Shown piece by piece: positions 1-4,236 of a stretch of 6,114 bases of DNA. The number at the start of each line of letters is the position of its first letter. Position 1 is the first letter of the stretch. Below the pieces are notes generated by a model, which was given only the letters and a program-made list of their open reading frames with translations, was not told the origin of the DNA and searched no databases. The position numbers and the translations under genes are program-made. Source of the stretch: an uncultured Chlamydiae bacterium (GTDB lineage Bacteria; Chlamydiota; Chlamydiia; Chlamydiales; SM23-39); the NCBI GenBank assembly GCA_903889795.1, contig CAISYW010000153.1:1-6114 (forward strand), in the 5' to 3' direction.

Positions 1-192
1 GGAGAAGCCGGATCAAAGCGAGCTTTAGCTCGCGATCTAAGCGAGGAATTCATTCTTGATTACGAAGGATTCCGAGCGAAGATTGATACGGCAAAGCCGC
101 AGCAAGCTATTTGTCTCATATTTGGCCAGCGGGTTAATAACCATAAGGACATCTATGGCAACTTCCGTTATCGCCGCAGCATCCGTCATTAA
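1..192 (+). CDS. Possible 3' end of an upstream gene (partial, doubtful)
   Basis: Frame 1 is open from the left edge for 63 codons and ends at TAA 190-192. It contains the protein-like stretch DLSEEFILDYEGFRAKIDTA near the start. The last 12 codons overlap the next gene in another frame and look like a shadow (YGNFRYRRSIRH). The two other forward frames close early: frame 2 at TAG 26-28 (tail EKPDQSEL) and frame 3 at TGA 57-59. A run of 63 open codons is only mildly surprising by chance, so the upstream gene could instead end at 26-28. I do not recognise the fragment. If real, it overlaps the next gene by 38 nt and would probably be in one transcription unit with it. Confidence 0.3.
   Translation, partial: GEAGSKRALARDLSEEFILDYEGFRAKIDTAKPQQAICLIFGQRVNNHKDIYGNFRYRRSIRH
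18..33. other. Small perfect hairpin, GCGAGC-TTTA-GCTCGC
   Basis: Six perfectly paired G/C-rich base pairs enclose a four-base loop. No run of T follows on the plus strand, and the downstream bases are mixed, so it does not qualify as a rho-independent terminator. A TAG stop of frame 2 lies at the loop/stem boundary (26-28). It may be incidental within coding sequence. Confidence 0.3.
145..149 (+). promoter_or_regulatory. Shine-Dalgarno site AAGGA of the 155-604 gene
   Basis: AAGGA lies 5 nt before ATG 155. This near-consensus site decides the start: the reading frame is open back to a TTG at 56, but that region is rich in Arg and Ser like an out-of-frame translation and has no comparable site. 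Confidence 0.65.
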
Positions 193-604
193 AGCTGCAC
201 AAACAAACCAGGACACTCAACCAACGAGCAAATTGCGCTCATTAATCAATAAAATTATCAACTTTGTGAAAGCAATTTTTTCCATTCTCATTTCTTTCTT
301 ATCCGCGCTCGCTTCCATTTTCTCACGATCGAATACAGCTGAAAAGCAATTCAAAGAAAAAACCGATGCGGCTATTTTCGACGCATCCAAAATCGTAGCC
401 GACCGCCAGTCTACAGCCAGACATTCACATGTCAAAAAAAGCGCTGATGGTATCCATTTCGATTTTACAGCAAACTCATCTTATAACGTGTTTACTGAAA
501 TCGTCGAAAGATATGTTCCGGTGCGAAAAGACGGGATGATCGATCCTAAGAAAGTCATCGTGGTCAGTAAAAGCGGTCCCGTTAGCTGCTTGACTATGCT
601 TTAA
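155..604 (+). CDS. Hypothetical 149-residue protein with one hydrophobic segment
   Basis: I do not recognise this protein. It begins MATSVIAAASVI, then a polar linker, then a hydrophobic stretch at about residues 30-57 (INKIINFVKAIFSILISFL and following) long enough for one membrane span or a helical hairpin. A lysine/aspartate-rich, soluble-looking C-terminal half follows (about 60-149), ending KSGPVSCLTML. No signal peptidase site is obvious. Start ATG 155 is supported by AAGGA 5 nt upstream. The stop TAA (602-604) overlaps the stop of the convergent MOMP-like gene. In Chlamydiae, small proteins with a hydrophobic patch and little else are often type III secretion substrates or inclusion membrane (Inc) proteins. 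Incs typically have a two-lobed hydrophobic domain of 40 residues or more, which this segment does not clearly show, so that role is only a possibility. Confidence 0.7.
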   Translation: MATSVIAAASVIKAAQTNQDTQPTSKLRSLINKIINFVKAIFSILISFLSALASIFSRSNTAEKQFKEKTDAAIFDASKIVADRQSTARHSHVKKSADGIHFDFTANSSYNVFTEIVERYVPVRKDGMIDPKKVIVVSKSGPVSCLTML

Positions 605-1395
605 AATCGAAAATCACCGACGATGGCCGCGGCTCTTTCGTCGATCAAGCGCCCTTCAATATTAAGCATAAAATATTTTCCCGTTGTGAGGGCGCATCCA
701 ATCACCAGACCGACCGGCGAGCGGTTCCTCATATGAATCACTCCTGAATCGCTGCAGGAAATGTCGATTGAAAAATCGCCAATCTTCGTGATTGCGCTCG
801 AATACTTGACGCCAATATAGGGAACAAAAATATCGATCTTATATGAAATATCAAAATCGATTTGCCACTCCTTCCATTTCAAATTTGTATCCGCAGTGTG
901 AATCGGAAGACCGTTTATCGTTGTCCAAGTTGGCTTCAGCGATGCGGCATTATAGCGGGCGCCCACGCCACAAATCGTATTTCCCCATTCAAAGACAATG
1001 CCCCTTCCGCCAATCGCCCAAAGAAAGTGATAGCTCGTCTCCAACTGAACGCGATTGACCGAAAGAGAGCTATCAATGAATCGCCAATCGGAGCAGACGC
1101 GGGAAGATCCAAAAATTCCATAAAAATCTACCCTGTCGAAGATATTCACTGTCACGCTGGCGCTATTCGTATCCTGCTGGTAATTATCGACCCGCCCGGT
1201 TCCTTCTTCGTCCTGCTTCATCCGAGCGTCGTTAACGAAATCGCCTTCATAACCAATGCGCACATTGGCCCAGCTATTAACAGGAATAAAATACCCCTCG
1301 TCGAGAAGCTGTGGAAAAGAGGGATTGCCGACAGGCGCCGCAACCAATATTGAGCTTGCGCCAATCAAAGCGGCGGTTAATAAACAAAATTTCAT
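601..1395 (-). CDS. MOMP-like outer membrane beta-barrel protein, 264 residues
   Basis: This is probably a porin-like outer membrane barrel of the chlamydial MOMP family. Residues 1-20 are a signal peptide (MKFCLLTAALIGASSILVAA), with cleavage near Ala19/Ala20. The mature start PVGNPSFPQL, followed by W42 and RIGYEGDF (46-53), follows the MOMP N-terminal pattern of PVGNP, a spacer, then R-x-GY-x-GDFV. The remainder alternates hydrophobic and polar residues as barrel strands do (ASVTVNIFDRVDFYGIF, KWKEWQIDFDISYKIDIF, FVPYIGVKYSS). The chain ends in aromatic GDFRF, as expected of a BAM-inserted protein with C-terminal Phe. Mature cysteines are C101, C142, C214 and C234, which could take part in disulfide cross-linking as in MOMP. 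It is much shorter than classical MOMP of about 390 residues, which implies fewer strands or shorter loops. AGAGGA lies 4 nt before the ATG. The gene sits 61 nt downstream of the long gene on the same strand. Family assignment is by eye. Confidence 0.85.
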   Translation of the reverse strand: MKFCLLTAALIGASSILVAAPVGNPSFPQLLDEGYFIPVNSWANVRIGYEGDFVNDARMKQDEEGTGRVDNYQQDTNSASVTVNIFDRVDFYGIFGSSRVCSDWRFIDSSLSVNRVQLETSYHFLWAIGGRGIVFEWGNTICGVGARYNAASLKPTWTTINGLPIHTADTNLKWKEWQIDFDISYKIDIFVPYIGVKYSSAITKIGDFSIDISCSDSGVIHMRNRSPVGLVIGCALTTGKYFMLNIEGRLIDERAAAIVGDFRF

Positions 1396-1399
1396 TCAG

Positions 1400-1405
1400 T
1401 CCTCT
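1400..1405 (-). promoter_or_regulatory. Shine-Dalgarno site AGAGGA of the MOMP-like gene
   Basis: On the minus strand AGAGGA precedes the ATG at 1395 by 4 nt. It supports this start, which also gives a well-formed signal peptide at residue 1. Confidence 0.6.
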
Positions 1406-1415
1406 ATTAAAATCC

Positions 1416-1444
1416 ACCTTATCAGATACAGAACATATTGCCAA
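1416..1444 (-). promoter_or_regulatory. Weak candidate promoter for the MOMP-like gene
   Basis: Reading the minus strand, TTGGCA (1444-1439) is followed by a 17-nt spacer and TAAGGT (1421-1416). The -35 is good but the -10 is poor. It lies in the 61-nt gap after the long gene. Outer membrane protein genes are often expressed more strongly than their neighbours, so an own promoter is plausible, but read-through from upstream is equally possible. No terminator is visible in the gap. Confidence 0.2.
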
Positions 1445-1456
1445 AAACTGAAAATC

Positions 1457-4024
1457 CTAACCGCGATCAGTATAGATAGTCCAGTTTCCTCGATCCAGAA
1501 ATATGCTTTTCCATTTCATGGGCGCACCGCGAAGAGCGGTCCGATTTAACCGCCATAATTGCCATTCGCACGTCCCAAAATCACGAACAAACCCAAAAAG
1601 GTAGTCCGACCAATTCGTGTCGCCAAACAAAATCGGCTGAGGATAAACCAAATTACAAATTCTTGCCGCTTCGGCGATCTTGAATTCCCAATCGATGGAA
1701 GAAAAAAAACTTCTTCGGTTATTCATTATCGCTTGCTTCATCATTTCAATGAGCTCGGAAGAAGTCACGAAGCTCGCTTGCGGCTCTTCGATTTTTATAG
1801 AAAGCTCTAAGTCAAGCTGCTTGGCCATTTTTTCTAAAGAGCGACGAACTTCTTGAGAAGAACATAGCGGCAGCGATTCATATAAAAAACTATCAACAAA
1901 ATCAGATGATATACCTGCAGTGTCAGCTCCTAGCAAAAAACTTTGGCGCACATCGGCCAATTGCCGTGCATAATGACTTTGGCGATATCCGTAATAAAAT
2001 AGAGGCTGAATCGATTCCGGCAAGCGAGCAGAAAATCGCTCCGCCAAAAACTCCGCTTCGCTCCCCGAAAGCGACATCTCTTTTAAAAATCGCTCTGAAC
2101 GATGCAATCGATCCGTTTTACCCAGCCACGCGGGATAAAATAGGAATGCATGCGTTGGCGAATGCATCAATAGAGGACTTTTTCCATTACTTTTTTCCGC
2201 CCCCTCCACCAAAAACTCCAAGAGCTCTTTTTCGGATCCGATTGGCCGCGAAAATTCTAAAGGCGCCCGGTCGAAATAACAATGAACCAGTGTTTGCATC
2301 GTACCGCCCGATCGATACGACCACGGCGTTGCATTCTTCTTGATCGGATTTTCATGCGCGCGCTTCATTGCACCCTCCAAAAAAGCATCCGAGCGGATGA
2401 ATTGAAGGATTTGGGTCATTAGCTTTACGAACTTCTCCCTGTTTTGCTCTTCAACGATCCACTCATGCTCAATTGATTCAAAAAAGTGATAAACCGCCTC
2501 AACAAATTGCTCTTTGTTTTCAATGCGCTCCCAACTGGATGCGGCTGCTCTGCCATGCTTGAAAATCAAACGAAACCCCGCAGGAGAATCTTCCAAGCTC
2601 TCGACGTCTTGCTCAAAAAGGGCAGGATCAAAGACTTCCTGAAATTCAGTCTGCAGCATCCGCGCCACTTCCTGAATCCATGAAGAAAAAAGCTCTGAGA
2701 GCCACTGAGCTGCAGCGACTGTCGCGTCAAGCCTTTGCTCCAGACGATTCACTTCATGAAGAGCCGCAATGATCTCTCCCTTCAATTGAGTGCGCCTGGA
2801 TTCATTTCCGCTCCTCTGGAGCAACCCCTCAATAACGCGTACATTGCCGACGGCTTGCAGATGTTCGCCCTGAAGCCGCGTCATCGTGAGATTTAAACCA
2901 TTCAGAGCTTCCTGAATCAAATCGTAAAAAAAGCTGCCGACGCCGCCCGGGATCTCCGGCTGCAATCCGATCGCAACAAATAGGTTCCAATTCCCAAAGC
3001 CCTCCTTCACATCGCTAAAAGAGGCGACGGTGTACTCCCAGCAGCGAAGCAGAGCGCAATCAGCAAGAGAACAAAAAGCTCTCTCGGCCTTGTCGAGCGA
3101 GGCCTTATATTCATTAATTTGCTTGGTTTTCGCATTCAGGCCAATAAAATGTCCGCCGCCGCGCTCCCACATCAAACTCAATTGAGCGGAAGGCGTCGCC
3201 AGGTCTGCGAGGATATCATCTTTTGATAAACCAAAATGCTGCATAAGAGCCCCGGAAAACACCTTTTGAGGAGTGTCCTGAAGAGCCAAGTCTAACAAAT
3301 ATTCATCTGCAGAAAGTCCGGCTGCATGAAAACCGGCATGCAAGCCGGGAGAAAGAAGCGCCGGCCAGCCGCCAAACGGCCGATTCAGCTCTCCCTTGGC
3401 CATCACGGGGTTCATCGGAACCGAGCCTCGATTGCGGCGCAGAGTTCCCGCCGACAAAATCATTTCCAAATCCTGAAAAAACAGAAGCGGGCTCTGCTCT
3501 TGGATTAAAATAGCGGGCGCCGTAGCAAAGCACGACCCCACGATCTGACGCAGCAGCGTCAGCCAAGCGCTCAATGCAGCTCTGCGCACATGAGGCGTCT
3601 GCACAGTTTTGATCTGTTCCGGCCAAAGCGAGTCGCGGACAATCTCATCCGCTTTTTTGTTGCAAAGCGGCAAGCTGCATTTCTTGATCGCTTTCCAAAT
3701 CGCTTCGTTGGCAGCCAGTTGCCGCAAACAAGCAAGCAGATGGTGATAAAGCCTCTCGTCGCCATCACGACTTTGCACGATAAAAAAAGGGGTGGCTTCG
3801 AGTTCGTGAAGGAGAATTTGAAGAGATTCGCGCTGAAGCTCTCCTTTTTCATCGATTAAGAGTGAAGCCGCCTTCCATCCAAGATACCTCGCCCGAATGC
3901 GATACGGGTCTTGCAAGGGGCATTGCTCCGCCCGATCCGAAATCAAATACATCGACGTCAGATCGAGCAGCTTGCCCAGAGGCTGCTCATCAAAAAAATG
4001 ATCGGTCAATAAATTCTTCACCAC
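1457..4024 (-). CDS. Large hypothetical protein with papain-like cysteine motif (about 855 residues)
   Basis: I do not recognise a named gene. Residues 157-172 read LLRQIVGSCFATAPAI. This resembles the papain-type nucleophile motif (Gln, then GSCxA on a helix), with C165 as candidate nucleophile and Q160 as candidate oxyanion residue. Candidate general bases are H292 (GGGHFIGLN) and H625 (SPTHAFLF). The C-terminal block ILFGDTNWSDYLFGF (798-812) resembles the Asn-Trp step of papain enzymes (N804, W805) and is followed by a strand pair ending QLWRLNR. A helical, probably coiled-coil stretch spans about 372-450. There is no signal peptide or membrane span, so the product is cytosolic or secreted by a non-Sec route. 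The start is uncertain: the frame is open to ATG 4117 and TTG 4123, but these lie inside the palindrome at its loop. I prefer GTG 4024 (or 4021), preceded by a weak AAGAGA, which leaves the repeat intergenic. Protease activity is inference; existence as a gene is secure from length. Confidence 0.85.
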   Translation of the reverse strand: MVKNLLTDHFFDEQPLGKLLDLTSMYLISDRAEQCPLQDPYRIRARYLGWKAASLLIDEKGELQRESLQILLHELEATPFFIVQSRDGDERLYHHLLACLRQLAANEAIWKAIKKCSLPLCNKKADEIVRDSLWPEQIKTVQTPHVRRAALSAWLTLLRQIVGSCFATAPAILIQEQSPLLFFQDLEMILSAGTLRRNRGSVPMNPVMAKGELNRPFGGWPALLSPGLHAGFHAAGLSADEYLLDLALQDTPQKVFSGALMQHFGLSKDDILADLATPSAQLSLMWERGGGHFIGLNAKTKQINEYKASLDKAERAFCSLADCALLRCWEYTVASFSDVKEGFGNWNLFVAIGLQPEIPGGVGSFFYDLIQEALNGLNLTMTRLQGEHLQAVGNVRVIEGLLQRSGNESRRTQLKGEIIAALHEVNRLEQRLDATVAAAQWLSELFSSWIQEVARMLQTEFQEVFDPALFEQDVESLEDSPAGFRLIFKHGRAAASSWERIENKEQFVEAVYHFFESIEHEWIVEEQNREKFVKLMTQILQFIRSDAFLEGAMKRAHENPIKKNATPWSYRSGGTMQTLVHCYFDRAPLEFSRPIGSEKELLEFLVEGAEKSNGKSPLLMHSPTHAFLFYPAWLGKTDRLHRSERFLKEMSLSGSEAEFLAERFSARLPESIQPLFYYGYRQSHYARQLADVRQSFLLGADTAGISSDFVDSFLYESLPLCSSQEVRRSLEKMAKQLDLELSIKIEEPQASFVTSSELIEMMKQAIMNNRRSFFSSIDWEFKIAEAARICNLVYPQPILFGDTNWSDYLFGFVRDFGTCEWQLWRLNRTALRGAPMKWKSIFLDRGNWTIYTDRG

Positions 4025-4094
4025 AATTCTTATTTCTCTTTTGAACCGATTTTTGTAAACTTGGGAGTGTACCAAAAGATTCTTCTGTCGATTT

Positions 4095-4122
4095 TTGACT
4101 CCGATGACAGGGATCATATCCA
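4095..4122 (+). promoter_or_regulatory. Candidate rightward promoter for thrS in the left palindrome arm
   Basis: TTGACT (4095-4100), a 16-nt spacer and TATCCA (4117-4122) form a sigma70-like pair with a weak -10. Transcription would start near 4129, giving a thrS leader of about 108 nt that contains only the right arm and so would not form the long hairpin. I found no better promoter between 4163 and 4237. Assignment is by eye. Confidence 0.3.
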
Positions 4123-4126
4123 ATAT

Positions 4127-4154
4127 CGTATATGGTCCCTGTCATCGGAGTCAA
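4127..4154 (-). promoter_or_regulatory. Candidate leftward promoter for the long gene in the right palindrome arm
   Basis: On the minus strand TTGACT (4154-4149), a 16-nt spacer and TATACG (4132-4127) form a sigma70-like pair, the mirror image of the rightward candidate. Transcription would start near 4120. This is downstream of TTG 4123 and leaves ATG 4117 practically at the transcript's end, so it favours initiation at GTG 4024 or 4021 with a leader of roughly 95 nt. Confidence 0.35.
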
Positions 4155-4193
4155 AAATCGACCAAAATAATCTCTAAAAGCGACGAAGCAATC
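4151..4193 (-). repeat. Imperfect tandem duplication of about 22 nt in the right arm
   Basis: On the minus strand GATTGCTTCGTCGCTTTTAGA (4193-4173) is followed directly by a variant of the same unit (4172-4151) that begins GATTATTTTGGTCG and ends TTTTTGA. The left arm holds one copy in opposite orientation (4078-4098). The shared pattern is roughly GATT, a T-rich spacer, GTCG, TTTT, GA. The extra copy accounts for the right arm being about 23 nt longer than the left. Confidence 0.45.
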
Positions 4194-4224
4194 ATTTCGG
4201 TGCACTCCCTAATACGTTACTAAC

Positions 4225-4227
4225 AGG
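4225..4227 (+). promoter_or_regulatory. Short Shine-Dalgarno core AGG of thrS
   Basis: AGG lies 9 nt before ATG 4237 in the context AACAGGTTGAACTTT. It is minimal, but the ATG starts the TGS domain exactly where ThrRS proteins begin, so the start is not in doubt. Confidence 0.4.
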
Positions 4228-4236
4228 TTGAACTTT

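Larger units (their letters stand above)
4087..4162. repeat. Perfect 27-bp inverted repeat extending to 33 bp, 10-nt loop
   Basis: The arms 4087-4113 and 4136-4162 are exact reverse complements (27 bp, beginning GTCGATTTTTGACTCCGATG). The pairing continues inward with one T/G mismatch (4114/4135) and five more pairs, to arms 4087-4119 and 4130-4162 around a 10-nt loop. Neither side is followed by a T run, so it is not a standard intrinsic terminator. A stem this long and exact is far beyond chance, and suggests either a mobile or dispersed repeat or recent perfection of a quasi-palindrome by template switching. Confidence 0.9.
4063..4209. repeat. Nested palindrome, outer inverted repeat GGGAGTGyACC
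   Basis: The left end GGGAGTGTACC (4063-4073) is the inverted copy of GGTGCACTCCC (4199-4209), with one mismatch. Similarity continues inward with small gaps. The left arm AAAAGATTCTTCTGTCG matches the reverse complement of the right arm, GAAATGATTGCTTCGTCG. These ends enclose the strong inner hairpin at 4087-4162. The whole 147-bp unit fits between the preferred start of the long gene and thrS. Terminal inverted repeats and small size suit a non-autonomous repeat element, but I see no clear target-site duplication beside it. Confidence 0.6.

Noticed and set aside
56..154. N-terminal extension of the 149-residue protein from TTG 56
   Set aside because: The extension is Arg/Ser-rich like an out-of-frame reading and lacks a ribosome site. 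ATG 155 has AAGGA at ideal spacing.
862..1353. 163-codon plus-strand frame opposite the MOMP-like gene
   Set aside because: It lies wholly antisense to a gene with a signal peptide and family signature, and its own translation shows no recognisable domain.
1906..2343. 145-codon plus-strand frame opposite the long gene
   Set aside because: The proline- and lysine-rich product (FPPPPPKTPR) is a shadow of the opposite coding strand, with no good ribosome site.
3303..3626. 107-codon minus-strand frame within the long gene
   Set aside because: It overlaps the long gene on the same strand in another frame and has low-complexity, Arg/Cys/Ala-rich composition.
4087..4162. Rho-independent or bidirectional terminator
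   Set aside because: It lies between the 5' ends of two divergent genes, and no T tract follows either arm.
3990..4205. 71-codon minus-strand frame across the palindrome
   Set aside because: It is mostly repeat-derived sequence and overlaps the start of the long gene in another frame.
4025..4236. T-box riboswitch or tRNA-like operator upstream of thrS
   Set aside because: No T-box sequence or antiterminator/terminator pair is recognisable, and the long stem does not resemble the E. coli thrS anticodon-like operator.
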